DNA of 64,000 nt from DASYAN01 sp963727755 (GTDB lineage Bacteria; Chloroflexota; Ktedonobacteria; Ktedonobacterales; Ktedonobacteraceae), in the NCBI GenBank assembly GCA_963727755.1, contig CAVSHN010000017.1, forward strand, positions 186,001 through 250,000. The letters are read 5' to 3'. Under the pieces are notes generated by a model. That model ran no database searches. It saw nothing but the letters and a program-made list of their open reading frames with translations, and was not told the origin of the DNA. This document shows, in pieces, positions 10,188-19,273 of this stretch. The first letter of the stretch is position 1, and the number at the start of each line of letters is the position of its first letter. Position numbers and translations under genes: made by a program.

Positions 10188-10758
10188 TCAATCCTTCCTC
10201 CTTTCTCTGAAATTTGGAAGTTTCCTTCCACGGCTATACAATACTCCATAATATGCACATTGTGAAGAGATTTCCCTGGGCATTTTTGACAACATTTGAA
10301 AATTGCTAAAATGTAAGTTACTGTAAATATTGGGACTATGAGGCTCTCTATCAACTTTGGTGATAAGGTCTGCAATAACAAGACTAGGAAAAGATCCCTG
10401 TGGCACTAGAAGTGCTCTGGCGTTTACTGCAAATACATCTTTTTCATCTCTATCAAGGCTCTCTCCAAGCTCACTCATTGTGGGCAATAGATGCTTTGCG
10501 GGCAAACGCCAGAAGCCCTATTTGCGCTACAGTTCCACTTGCAAACTCGTGGCACTTATGCTCCTATCATTCATGGGACTATCCTTTCAGCATAACCCAA
10601 TGTGGTTACTTTCACTCGTATTATTCACTAATACTCGTTCATCCGCAATCCCATCCCCCATTAGCCCTATTAGTTGGAATCAATGGAAAACTACAATAAA
10701 AAAATTGTTTTTAAATTAAAGAGTACATATTCCTTTCAAGCAAGGAGGCATAAGTACA
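10188..10758. other. Long intergenic stretch, no supportable gene
   Basis: There are overlapping short frames on both strands but none with a good ribosome-binding site or a recognisable domain. On the minus strand a fragment reading CHEFASGTVAQIGLLAFARK could be a gene remnant. AAGGAGG at 10742-10748 belongs to the next gene. Confidence 0.5.
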
Positions 10759-11439
10759 TTGAACAAGACTAAAGAACAATGGTTAGATGAAGCTCTAAAA
10801 TTTTATAAAGAAAAGCGATATAAAGAGACTTTAGAAGCCTGCGAACAGGCTATACAAATTGACGATAAGTTTACAAGAGCACTGCATGGAAAAGGTCTTG
10901 CTCTTATGAAACAAAAAATGTACAAAGAAGCACTTGCTGTGTATGATTCCTTTCTCGAACTCGACAGTAACAATGCAAAAGCACACTGTGAAAAAGGTGA
11001 AATATTATGTGCACTAGGAGAATTCAAAGAAGCAAGAGAGTCATATTTCAAAGCTATTCAGATTAATGAAAAGTATAGGAGAAGCTACAGAGAGAAAACA
11101 GCACAAATTATGAGAGAAGCAGAGAAATTATTGTATAGGAGCTATTATGATGAAGATACGATTGATTCTGTTAATGATGCTATTTCTTCTGTTTCGAAAT
11201 CGATGGATATTGTAAAGAAAATTTCTTTGTTTGACCCAAACAATGGGTTTACGACAATTATTCTTTCTGAATTGAGCGAGAAAAAGAAACGACTTGAAAA
11301 AATGTATGACAAGTTAATCAATGAAAGTTTGTCGAACAAGCCTTCTTTTACAGTGGTTTGCCAAAGTCTTGATCCTTCGGGGCAAAGGACCTCACAGGAA
11401 TATACAGGGATCAGTCTTTCTGACGACCGCTGTAAGTAA
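10759..11439 (+). CDS. Tetratricopeptide-repeat protein
   Basis: A 226-residue protein starting at TTG 10759, chosen because AAGGAGG lies 10 nt upstream and no ATG is near. Three TPR-like units occupy residues ~1-110 (for example ALKFYKEKRYKETLEACEQA and KAHCEKGEILCALGEFKEAR). A charged helical C-terminal half follows. TPRs mediate protein-protein contacts; no catalytic domain is seen. It is AT-rich and stands alone, so it may be acquired. The partner is unknown. Confidence 0.8.
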   Translation: MNKTKEQWLDEALKFYKEKRYKETLEACEQAIQIDDKFTRALHGKGLALMKQKMYKEALAVYDSFLELDSNNAKAHCEKGEILCALGEFKEARESYFKAIQINEKYRRSYREKTAQIMREAEKLLYRSYYDEDTIDSVNDAISSVSKSMDIVKKISLFDPNNGFTTIILSELSEKKKRLEKMYDKLINESLSNKPSFTVVCQSLDPSGQRTSQEYTGISLSDDRCK

Positions 11440-11496
11440 AAGAAAAGATATAAGATATCATACAGCCTTTTGTAGATGTAAAGAATGTTATAACTA

Positions 11497-11766
11497 TTAG
11501 TTCCGTATCCTCAGCCCCATCAACCGATACACCTCATCCTCAAAAGTCACCAATGCATCCTTAACCTTTTTAGGACAGCTAGTGCTGATTAAAATATGAT
11601 AGGCAACCTTGATGGGTATTGTAAAACACACAGTTAAACGGCTCTCCATCAACTTACTGTAGCTTTCACCCCAAAGTAGACCTGTTTCAAGAATGAAAGT
11701 GTTCAGAGTTACCTTTTGTGAAAAAAGCCTTGCAGGGAGGTAGGGAGTGCGGTGAGAGACACTCAT
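11497..11766 (-). CDS. Uncertain small hypothetical protein
   Basis: An 89-residue frame (MSVSHRTPYLPARLFSQKV at the start) with a weak AGGAAAG upstream of ATG 11766. I recognise no domain. It lies among remnants and may not be expressed. Confidence 0.28.
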   Translation of the reverse strand: MSVSHRTPYLPARLFSQKVTLNTFILETGLLWGESYSKLMESRLTVCFTIPIKVAYHILISTSCPKKVKDALVTFEDEVYRLMGLRIRN

Positions 11767-11876
11767 CTTCTGCTTTCCTGTGGCTCTCCCACGCGATTTT
11801 TTGTCACATTCAATAGCTATGAACCAAGGTCCTACCTCGATGCAAGGTGTATCGGGATAAGGGTAAGTCTGAACAC

Positions 11877-11931
11877 ATTCTCAAAAATGTGGTGAACATC
11901 TGCATTTCTTCTTGATACTTCTCCAGATCCT
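11877..11931 (-). pseudogene. Decayed copy of the 3' end of the 9320-9907 gene
   Basis: Read on the minus strand this stretch gives DLEKYQEEMQMFTTFLR, close to NLAEYQEEMQMFTAFLK at the C-terminus of the 9320-9907 protein. The DNA aligns without gaps over about 53 bases (9339-9391 against 11879-11931) at roughly 80 percent identity by eye. The rest of the paralog is gone. A short direct repeat CTCCAGATCCTAT follows. Confidence 0.65.
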
Positions 11932-11949
11932 ATGGACAACCTCCAGATC

Positions 11950-12612
11950 CTATCGGTTATTTGATTTAATCGATCTTAGAATATCAACTAGCTCGTCAAC
12001 GTCAGTATAAGCTTCAGTGCCATTTTCACGCGAAGAGCACGTTCTTAGATGTTTAGCTCGCTCAGTCGCTAGCATAAGAAAGCCCTGTGTTAGCTTGTAA
12101 AGTCCTTCCTGACCTTTCTCGTAGTTAGCAATATACGATCGAAGACGGCGAAGGATCACATCTCGGTGAAAGTATGCCTGAATGTCTACGTAATGGAGTA
12201 ACAGCCAGAGTTCGAAACATGGGACTGAGACTATTGCTTTAAATGTAACTTTCTTTCCTTCATCGTTTTTTAGCTGTCCATTTAGAGCCTTTACTCTTGC
12301 GATAGCGTTAGTGTAAGTATTATGATCATCTCGGTCAAAAACAGCAAAAACCTTTTCAAATGCTTGCTTCTTTTCCTGAAAAAGCTCAACTGCAGAATTG
12401 ACAACTTGAAGTGGCTGCGTTCCCAGTTGGCTATGTGACACATGTATATGTACTGTTGAAATACGCGCTTCTTGTCTAATCTCGTTAAAGTAATTCGGTT
12501 CCGTCTTTTTTCCTTCACAAACAATGAGTATTCGATCATAGCGTTCTCTGATTGGTTGCCCTCGACGTAGGTTAGGAAGTGACTTCTTTGTCCCTTTAGG
12601 CATTCGTGTCAT
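11950..12612 (-). CDS. rloB: RloB-like protein (predicted TOPRIM-type nuclease of a RloAB defence pair)
   Basis: A 220-residue protein with the RloB signature CEGKKTEPNYF near the N-terminus and an acidic motif FDRDDH in the middle, consistent with a TOPRIM-like metal site. I chose ATG 12612 because GGAG lies 8 nt upstream; TTG 12618 is also possible. It overlaps the end of the upstream rloA gene, so the two are translationally coupled. RloA/RloB pairs are ATPase-nuclease modules of the OLD/AbiL kind, linked to restriction loci and phage defence. Activity here is inferred from the family only. Confidence 0.8.
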   Translation of the reverse strand: MTRMPKGTKKSLPNLRRGQPIRERYDRILIVCEGKKTEPNYFNEIRQEARISTVHIHVSHSQLGTQPLQVVNSAVELFQEKKQAFEKVFAVFDRDDHNTYTNAIARVKALNGQLKNDEGKKVTFKAIVSVPCFELWLLLHYVDIQAYFHRDVILRRLRSYIANYEKGQEGLYKLTQGFLMLATERAKHLRTCSSRENGTEAYTDVDELVDILRSIKSNNR

Positions 12613-13876
12613 TATCAACTCCTATATCCTGTCTTGTGTCTAGTATTGGCACTGCTCCGTAGCGACCTGCGAGATATCCTGCTTCAAAAGCTTCATTTTT
12701 CCTCGGTGCAAATTCGGTTAAGGGGAAGAGAGCGGATGCTTGATCTATATTTTTGTCAATAAACCAAATTTGGTCTCGTCTAAGAAGTTCGGGATTAAGA
12801 AGACTTGTCTCATGAGAGGTAAAGATAAGCTGAGCACCATGAGCATTAGTCTTTAGATTTTGAAATAGAGTGATCAGTCGATGGACTAAGAGAGGATGGA
12901 GACCTCGCTCAAGTTCATCCACGAAGAGAACATATCCATTCTTGAGTATGTCAAAGAGAGGTCCTGCCAGCGCGAAAAGTTTTTGTGTGCCACCTGATTC
13001 GTCTGTAAACTCAAATGTAGCCGATCCATTTTCTGTTATATGCTGAAACATTGGTATATATATATCCCTCTCTTCAAGTGTATTCTTAATTTCACCTGTA
13101 GCAAAATTAAAATTTAAGTGAGTCATAGGTGCTTTTTGAGTAATGATACGTATATCATCAATACTTATATCCGCATTGACAAGAAAATCTTTGATAGCAT
13201 TATTTGTATTGTTACGTATGTAGGAAATAGTATAGTCGGAAGATGGGATGAGGTTATCAGGAAAGATGATAAGGCTATGAGAAAACCACTCGAAAATTCC
13301 CTTTAGTTGCTCACTATTGAGCTGTACTGCGGTAGACAAATAAAGAGAATTTTGTTTAGTGGCCTTTTGCCAGAGGCTCCGTTGACCAGACAGATGAGGC
13401 CCTGAATGATAAATATCTATCTCTTTGTCTGGATCATATTCTCGTTCAAACCATTTTTGAGCCTTGGCTGTAGGATAAGCAAAAAGCCACTCACTGATAA
13501 TTCGCTCTGTAGTTAGTGAGAAGCCGTACTGGTACCGTACGCCTTTCAGAAGAAAAGTGATTTCGAATACTGTTGGATTTGCTGCTGAAATCGTATCTAA
13601 TTTAAAAGGTTGTACCATCAAGAAAGGCTGGCCAATTTGATAATTTGCTGATCCGACTACAATATCACGCATTGCTTGTATTGCTCGAATAACATTCGAT
13701 TTCCCACTAGCATTGGCGCCATAAATGGCTGCTGTACGGACAACATGGGGCAAGCCTTTGATTTCTGTTTGAAGAAGATTTGTTTGGGCAAGTGTCTTGT
13801 CGCTTGATGCAACCATTGAGAGAGTACATTCATCTCTCAATGATCGAAAATTTTTAACTTTAAACTCAAGGAGCAT
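12596..13876 (-). CDS. rloA: RloA-like AAA15 family ATPase
   Basis: A 426-residue SMC/OLD-like ATPase. Walker A is IYGANASGKSN near residue 55, Walker B VLFVDELERGLHP lies in the C-terminal third, and IFTSHETSLL is the histidine switch. I chose ATG 13876 because GGAGG stands directly upstream; an upstream in-frame start lacks one. It should power or gate the RloB nuclease encoded next to it. The pair sits between a TPR gene and the fatty-acid operon, without other phage-defence genes alongside. Confidence 0.82.
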   Translation of the reverse strand: MLLEFKVKNFRSLRDECTLSMVASSDKTLAQTNLLQTEIKGLPHVVRTAAIYGANASGKSNVIRAIQAMRDIVVGSANYQIGQPFLMVQPFKLDTISAANPTVFEITFLLKGVRYQYGFSLTTERIISEWLFAYPTAKAQKWFEREYDPDKEIDIYHSGPHLSGQRSLWQKATKQNSLYLSTAVQLNSEQLKGIFEWFSHSLIIFPDNLIPSSDYTISYIRNNTNNAIKDFLVNADISIDDIRIITQKAPMTHLNFNFATGEIKNTLEERDIYIPMFQHITENGSATFEFTDESGGTQKLFALAGPLFDILKNGYVLFVDELERGLHPLLVHRLITLFQNLKTNAHGAQLIFTSHETSLLNPELLRRDQIWFIDKNIDQASALFPLTEFAPRKNEAFEAGYLAGRYGAVPILDTRQDIGVDNDTNA

Positions 13877-14067
13877 GTTACCCTCCAAAAAATAGCTATA
13901 TTTGCAAAGAAGTTGCAAAAAAGCGGTTCATTTTTGATACAAATCAAAAATTTCTAGCCTTTCTGTTTAGTATACATGGAAGGATACAACGCTCTGATTC
14001 AAAAATCAAATCCCAAGCAGAGAAAAAAGGCGAATGTTGCGTGATCATATGGTATATTCACCTTTCC

Positions 14068-14538
14068 TCATACTGCCTCAATACGTACCAACACATCCCC
14101 CTTTTGCACAACATTACCGTTAATACCCAGAATCTCAACTACGCGCCCCGTAGCTTCAGCGATAATTTCGTTAAAGATCTTCATGGCCTCGAGGAGGGCA
14201 ATTACCTGCCCCACGTGTATTACCTCACCGACTGAGACAAATGGTGGCGATGTTGGTGATGCGGCAGAGTAATAAACACCTGTTAAGGGCGCAACTATGG
14301 GGATACTTTGATCCCCTTTAGCTGCTCGTTGCGTATTGATCCCCCCAGTTTGAACATCAGACAGGCTAGTACTTGCCATTAACATTAAGCCGGGAGTGCG
14401 TCTAATGATGATTTCAGTCTCTCCCTCGGTCAGCTCAATTTCTCCGACAGTACTGCCTTCAAGGGCGTGAATGATATCTTCAACGCGCTCCAACCACGAA
14501 AAATCTGAATTTTTCTGCATATTCATATTATTTCTCAT
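14068..14538 (-). CDS. accB: Biotin carboxyl carrier protein of acetyl-CoA carboxylase
   Basis: It carries the biotin that shuttles CO2 in acetyl-CoA carboxylase, the first step of fatty-acid synthesis. The biotinylation motif EAMKIFNEI is present near the C-terminus, after a flexible linker around residues 60-80. The start at ATG 14538 overlaps the end of fabF by 11 nt; ATGs at 14526 and 14520 are alternatives. It is the last gene of accC-fabF-accB on the minus strand, an unusual order with fabF between the two carboxylase genes. Confidence 0.93.
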   Translation of the reverse strand: MRNNMNMQKNSDFSWLERVEDIIHALEGSTVGEIELTEGETEIIIRRTPGLMLMASTSLSDVQTGGINTQRAAKGDQSIPIVAPLTGVYYSAASPTSPPFVSVGEVIHVGQVIALLEAMKIFNEIIAEATGRVVEILGINGNVVQKGDVLVRIEAV

Positions 14539-15766
14539 AGCGTTTGAATATCAGGCAGGTATTATGTCCACCAAAGCCCATTGAGTTTGACATGGCAACG
14601 TTTACTCTAGCATGGCGAGCTTCGTTAGGCACATAGTCAAGGTCGCATTCAGGATCGGGATGGTGCAGATTGATGGTGGGCGGAATAATATCTGTGAGGA
14701 TTGTCTGAACGCAAATGGCAGCCTCAATAGCTCCAGCAGCTCCCAAAGTGTGCCCAATCATGGATTTTGTGGAGCTTACTGCTAGGCGATAGGCGTGATC
14801 GCCGAAACAGGTTTTGATAGCTTGGGTTTCACTGCTGTCATTGGGTTTGGTGCTTGTGCCATGGGCATTGATATAGTCAACCTGATCAGGACGCAGTCCA
14901 GCTTTTTGCAGGGCACGGCGCATAGCACGTACTAGTCCGCTCCCTCCTGGTGCAGGCTCGGTCACGTGATGAGCATCGCCTGTACTGCCGTAGCCAACCA
15001 TCTCAGCAAGAATGTTAGCTCCACGTGCTTTGGCAAAGTCCAAGTCTTCAAGGACAAGGATGGCTGCACCTTCACCCATGACAAAACCGTCGCGGGTAGC
15101 ATCGAAGGGGCGACTAGCTCCCTGTGGATCGTCATTGCGGCGTGAGAGGGCATGCATATTGTCGAATGCTGCCATAGCAATTGGCGTGACAGCTTTTTCT
15201 GCTCCGCCTGCGAGCATAACTTTCGCATCGCCACGACGAATAGTTTCCCATGCCTCACCGATTGTATTTCCACTGGAGGCGCAGGCGGATACCGCAGCCC
15301 AGTTTGGGCCCCGCGCTCCTGCCATGATTGAGACACCGCCAGCAGCACCATCGATAATCATCATATTGATAAAAAATGGACTAATGCGATCTGGCCCTTT
15401 TTCATGAAGAACTTTGAACTGGTCGTGCAGTGTAACCAAGCCACCAATGCCACTTCCAATGTAGACACCTACATCATCTGCAATCTCACCGGTAACCTGC
15501 AAATTTGCATGTGCAAGACTCTGCTTGCTAGCAGCAATAGCCAGTTGTTCATAGGGATCAGTGCGACGTGCTTCTTTGCGATCCATATAGGAAGTTGGAT
15601 CAAGATTTTTGACCTCACCACCAAAGTGAACGCGGTGTCGACTTGTATCATATCCGGTAATTTCGCTAATGCCGGATTTACCCTGGCAGAGTGCTTCCCA
15701 TGAGGATACTAGATCATTTCCCAACGAACTAACCAACCCCAATCCAGTTACAACTACGCGAGACAT
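14528..15766 (-). CDS. fabF: Beta-ketoacyl-ACP synthase II
   Basis: This is the condensing enzyme that elongates acyl-ACP with malonyl-ACP. The Cys-His-His set is visible: VSACASSGNTIGEAW (nucleophile Cys), NAHGTSTKPND and KSMIGHTLGAAGA. I chose ATG 15766 because GGAGG precedes it and MSRVVVTGLGLVSSLG is the standard family start. It is about 412 residues, normal length, and forms an operon with accC upstream and accB downstream. Confidence 0.95.
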   Translation of the reverse strand: MSRVVVTGLGLVSSLGNDLVSSWEALCQGKSGISEITGYDTSRHRVHFGGEVKNLDPTSYMDRKEARRTDPYEQLAIAASKQSLAHANLQVTGEIADDVGVYIGSGIGGLVTLHDQFKVLHEKGPDRISPFFINMMIIDGAAGGVSIMAGARGPNWAAVSACASSGNTIGEAWETIRRGDAKVMLAGGAEKAVTPIAMAAFDNMHALSRRNDDPQGASRPFDATRDGFVMGEGAAILVLEDLDFAKARGANILAEMVGYGSTGDAHHVTEPAPGGSGLVRAMRRALQKAGLRPDQVDYINAHGTSTKPNDSSETQAIKTCFGDHAYRLAVSSTKSMIGHTLGAAGAIEAAICVQTILTDIIPPTINLHHPDPECDLDYVPNEARHARVNVAMSNSMGFGGHNTCLIFKRYEK

Positions 15767-15915
15767 AAAGCTACCTCCATCTATGGCATTGATAAATGAT
15801 GCCATGCTTATATTGTTCTATTTTCTTCTTCTACACCAGCTAGCTAGGCATGCAGAAGCTTGAAGATTGTGTTTATACCTTGCCCAATCTTCGTCGTCTT
15901 TTTAAATACCAAGAG

Positions 15916-17265
15916 TTAGATACCAAGAGCCACAGCTTCCTCTTGAATGAAGCGTGTATACGTATCTCCACGAATGAATCCCTCATGTTTCAGCAAGCGC
16001 TGATGAAATGGGATCGTCGTTGTAACTCCTTCAATGACAAATTCTTCAAGGGCGCGTTGTGCCCGTGCAATTGCTTCCTCGCGTGTAGGAGCCCAGACAA
16101 TGAGCTTGGCCAGTAGCGAGTCATAATGCGGTGGCACTTCATAGCCAGTGTAGAGGTGGCTATCGACACGCACTCCTGGTCCGCCTGAGGGGAGATACTG
16201 CTCAATAACTCCCGTCTGTGGTCGGAAATCCGCGTTAGCGTCTTCGGCTGTGATGCGACACTCGATGGCATGCCCTCGCAATTGGATATCGCATTGGCGA
16301 AGTCGCAAAGGCATATCAGCTGCAATGCGTATCTGCTCCTTCACAAGATCCAAGCTAGTTACCATTTCGGTCACTGGATGCTCGACCTGCAAACGCGTAT
16401 TCATTTCCATAAAATAGTAGCGGTTCTGTATATCAACCAGAAATTCGAGCGTACCAGCGTTGCGGTAGCCGACTTGCTGCACAGCCTGGACCGCTTTAGC
16501 GCCCATCTCTTCACAAAGTTCGCGTGACAAGACAGGGCTCGGTGACTCTTCCAGCACTTTTTGATTGCGTCGCTGACATGAGCAATTGCGTTCACCAAGG
16601 TGGACACCGTTTCCATAGTTGTCGATAAGCACCTGGATCTCAATGTGGCGAGCGCGTGCCAGATATCGTTCAAGATAGATGCCATCATCATGGAACGCTT
16701 CGCGAACTTCATTCTGGGCGACAGTAAAGACCCGCTCAAATTCATCTGCGCTTTTGATCAGACGAATGCCACGTCCCCCACCGCCAGCGACTGCCTTGAG
16801 CATGAGGGGGAAGCCCATCTCCTTGGCTGCATCGTGTGCCTCGGCGAGGGTATGTAGCACAGGTGTGCCTGACAGTGTTGGCAAACCTGCTTCAACCATT
16901 GCCTGACGTGCAGATACCTTATCTCCCATAATCGACATGACTTCTGCTGATGGCCCAATAAATGTCAGATTGACATCCTTACAGATTTGGGCAAAACTGG
17001 TGTTTTCTGCCAGAAATCCGTAGCCTGGGTGAATCGCATCTGCATTCGAAATAAAAGCAGCGCTAATGATATTAGGAATGTTTAAATAGCTCTTCCCACT
17101 TGCACCAGGTCCGATGCAGATACGTTCATCTGCTAGTTGCACTGGCAACAAGTCTCGGTCGGCCTCAGAGTGAGCAATGACGCTGCGTATACCCATTTCC
17201 CGGCAGGCACGAATGACACGTAAGGCTATTTCGCCTCGATTAGCAATAAGAATCTTTCGAAACAT
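15916..17265 (-). CDS. accC: Biotin carboxylase subunit of acetyl-CoA carboxylase
   Basis: It carboxylates the biotin of AccB using ATP and bicarbonate. It starts MFRKILIANRGEIALRVIRA, and shows the ATP-grasp glycine loop KAVAGGGGRGIRL and catalytic MEMNTRLQVEHPVTE. At 449 residues it is full length. It is first in the minus-strand operon; a TATAAT on the minus strand at 17363-17358 lies about 95 nt upstream. Confidence 0.96.
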   Translation of the reverse strand: MFRKILIANRGEIALRVIRACREMGIRSVIAHSEADRDLLPVQLADERICIGPGASGKSYLNIPNIISAAFISNADAIHPGYGFLAENTSFAQICKDVNLTFIGPSAEVMSIMGDKVSARQAMVEAGLPTLSGTPVLHTLAEAHDAAKEMGFPLMLKAVAGGGGRGIRLIKSADEFERVFTVAQNEVREAFHDDGIYLERYLARARHIEIQVLIDNYGNGVHLGERNCSCQRRNQKVLEESPSPVLSRELCEEMGAKAVQAVQQVGYRNAGTLEFLVDIQNRYYFMEMNTRLQVEHPVTEMVTSLDLVKEQIRIAADMPLRLRQCDIQLRGHAIECRITAEDANADFRPQTGVIEQYLPSGGPGVRVDSHLYTGYEVPPHYDSLLAKLIVWAPTREEAIARAQRALEEFVIEGVTTTIPFHQRLLKHEGFIRGDTYTRFIQEEAVALGI

Positions 17266-17357
17266 TATACGTTATTATTGAAACAAGTAGCTTTTTTGTG
17301 TACTTGCTTCAGCATACTCCTCTCACCACAAGCCCTTGTGAGGGGTGTTATCGCACA

Positions 17358-17363
17358 ATTATA
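17358..17363 (-). promoter_or_regulatory. Possible -10 box for accC-fabF-accB
   Basis: TATAAT on the minus strand with a poor -35. It faces the accC operon and is divergent from the rny promoter at 17420-17448. Confidence 0.35.
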
Positions 17364-17419
17364 TCACACAGCTGAGAAGGGTGGATCTAGGCCAGTCCTT
17401 TTCCTCCCTATGTTTCTGC

Positions 17420-17448
17420 TTGACGTATTCTTACCACTCCTATATAGT
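17420..17448 (+). promoter_or_regulatory. Sigma-70-type promoter for rny
   Basis: TTGACG (17420-17425), 17-nt spacer, TATAGT (17443-17448). It is about 120 nt upstream of rny and is the best promoter-like sequence in this 300-bp divergent intergenic region. No coding sequence is supported here. Confidence 0.55.
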
Positions 17449-17574
17449 AGGCTTGGCTATACTATACACTTCTACACATCGCTAAGAACTGCAACCATAG
17501 AGATAGCTATTCATCATTGCCATTATCTAGCCTTGATAGGCCTGTTTGCCTTATTATTTGGAGGTTAGGCCAAC

Positions 17575-19131
17575 GTGTTAAACAGTCCAATCGTCGTTGC
17601 CCTAATTATCGCAATACCAATGGGAGCCTTTGTCGCACTCATTGCTGGCTATTACATAGGGTCGACGCGTAATAAAGCACGCTTTGAAGAAAGCCTCTGT
17701 GCCCAGAAAGAAACCAGTGAACGACGTCTTCTGGAAGCGCAGGAGTTACAACACCAAGCTTTGCGCGAAGCACGCGATGAAACCGCACGCCTCCGCGCAA
17801 CGATGGAACGCGAAAATGCAGAGCGACGCTCAGAACTGCAACGTCAGGAGCGCCGTCTGCAACAAAAAGAAGAGAATTTTGACCGCAAAATCGAGGCTCT
17901 AGAGCAGCGCGAACTCAATTTGAGTGCGAAAGAGCGTAATCTGGAGCAAGCACGCGAAGCATTAGAGGATGTCAAACGACAGCAAATCAGTGAGATTGAA
18001 CGCATTAGTCAGTTGACTGCCGAGCAAGCCAAAACTGTTCTGCTCGAACGTTTCGAAAGCCAAGCACGCATTGACGCTGCCCAGCGTACTCGGATGATTG
18101 AAGAGCAAGCTCGGGAAACTGCTGAGGCTCGTGCACGTGAGATTATCACACTAGCTATCCAGCGTTGCGCTTCTGACCAAGTAGCTGAGGCAGTCGTCTC
18201 AGTAGTTCCGCTCCCCAATGATGAAATGAAGGGACGGATCATTGGACGTGAAGGACGCAATATTCGTGCCTTAGAGGCGGCAACAGGTATTGATCTCATC
18301 ATCGATGATACACCAGAAGCTGTCATTCTCTCAGGCTTTGATCCGGTACGCCGTGAAGTGGCTCGGATCGCATTAACAAATTTAATCCTAGATGGGCGCA
18401 TCCATCCCGCACGCATTGAGGATGTCGTTGCTAAAGCACGACAAGATATTGATAGCATCATTCGCGAAGCTGGTGAAAATGCCGCTATGGATGCCAATGT
18501 CCATGGCTTGCAGCCGGAACTGCTCAAGATCCTCGGTCGCCTGCATTTCCGCACCAGTTACGGACAGAATGTGTTAGCACATTCCGTCGAGGTATCTATC
18601 CTAGCTGCGACCATAGCACATGAGCTTGGAGCTGATGTCAACGTCTGTAAAACTGCGGGATTGTTACACGACATGGGCAAAGCCATCGACCAGGAAGTTG
18701 AAGGCCCTCATGCGATTATTAGTGGTGAGATTGCACGACGTTTTGGGAAATCGCCGAAAATAATCCATGCCATCGTTGCACACCACGCATTGGAGACAGA
18801 GCCACAGACGCTTGAAGCAGCTATCGTTCAAGCCGCTGACGCTATCTCAGCTGCACGTCCCGGTGCTCGGCGTGAGACAATTGATCTCTATATTAAGCGC
18901 CTAGAAGCATTAGAACACATCGCTAATTCGTTCACTGGCGTGGAGAAATCCTTCGCCATTCAGGCAGGCCGTGAAGTACGCATTATCGTGAAGCCAGAGG
19001 AGGTAGATGAGTTTGCTGCATCGCGTCTGGCCAGTGATATCGCTCATAAGATCGAAGAGAACCTGGATTATCCTGGTCAGATCAGGGTCTGCGTTGTCCG
19101 CGAAACACGCTCAGTCGATTATGCAAGGTAG
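17575..19131 (+). CDS. rny: Ribonuclease Y (membrane-anchored endoribonuclease)
   Basis: It initiates mRNA decay. It starts at GTG 17575 with GGAGG at 17561-17565. An N-terminal membrane anchor (VVALIIAIPMGAFVALIAGY) is followed by a long charged coiled coil (~residues 30-200), the KH RNA-binding domain (MKGRIIGREGRNIRALE) and the HD hydrolase domain with LLHDMGKA and AHSVEVS. At 518 residues it has normal family length. No CDS is directly coupled to it. Confidence 0.96.
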   Translation: MLNSPIVVALIIAIPMGAFVALIAGYYIGSTRNKARFEESLCAQKETSERRLLEAQELQHQALREARDETARLRATMERENAERRSELQRQERRLQQKEENFDRKIEALEQRELNLSAKERNLEQAREALEDVKRQQISEIERISQLTAEQAKTVLLERFESQARIDAAQRTRMIEEQARETAEARAREIITLAIQRCASDQVAEAVVSVVPLPNDEMKGRIIGREGRNIRALEAATGIDLIIDDTPEAVILSGFDPVRREVARIALTNLILDGRIHPARIEDVVAKARQDIDSIIREAGENAAMDANVHGLQPELLKILGRLHFRTSYGQNVLAHSVEVSILAATIAHELGADVNVCKTAGLLHDMGKAIDQEVEGPHAIISGEIARRFGKSPKIIHAIVAHHALETEPQTLEAAIVQAADAISAARPGARRETIDLYIKRLEALEHIANSFTGVEKSFAIQAGREVRIIVKPEEVDEFAASRLASDIAHKIEENLDYPGQIRVCVVRETRSVDYAR

Positions 19132-19141
19132 GGGATTTTTT

Positions 19142-19167
19142 CAATGGTAAATTATGTTGATCTTCAT
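19142..19167 (+). repeat. Partial duplicate of the 5' end of the PHP gene
   Basis: CAATGGTAAATTATGTTGA followed by T/C CTTCAT occurs here and again at 19272-19297, where it is the start of the PHP gene (MVNYVDLH). Only one base differs over 26. Here the frame runs into a stop right away. It suggests a local duplication about 130 bp apart. Confidence 0.7.
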
Positions 19168-19187
19168 AATTGACAAGCATATATGGC

Positions 19188-19230
19188 ACAACGGGCGCAA
19201 TGAATTGGGCCCCTACCTATTTGGCGATAA
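19188..19230 (+). repeat. Dispersed palindromic repeat (copy in front of the PHP gene)
   Basis: GGGCGCAATGAATTGGG followed by CCCCTAC, then GGCGATAAATCGCG. The first part matches the reverse complement of 35769-35793 almost perfectly and resembles 57262-57284 and 57329-57351. It is an imperfect palindrome centred on AAT/ATT, typical of REP-like intergenic elements. Confidence 0.6.
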
Positions 19231-19273
19231 ATCGCGTGATTGAGTTTCATTGATAATTGAGGAGTTATTTCCA

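Noticed and set aside
10400..10699. Plus-strand frames between the zinc-finger and TPR genes
   Set aside because: No ribosome-binding site, no domain, and overlapping frames of equal length in other phases.
17278..17568. 96-codon open frame in front of rny
   Set aside because: It covers the promoter region, lacks a ribosome-binding site and has no domain; rny has its own GTG with GGAGG.
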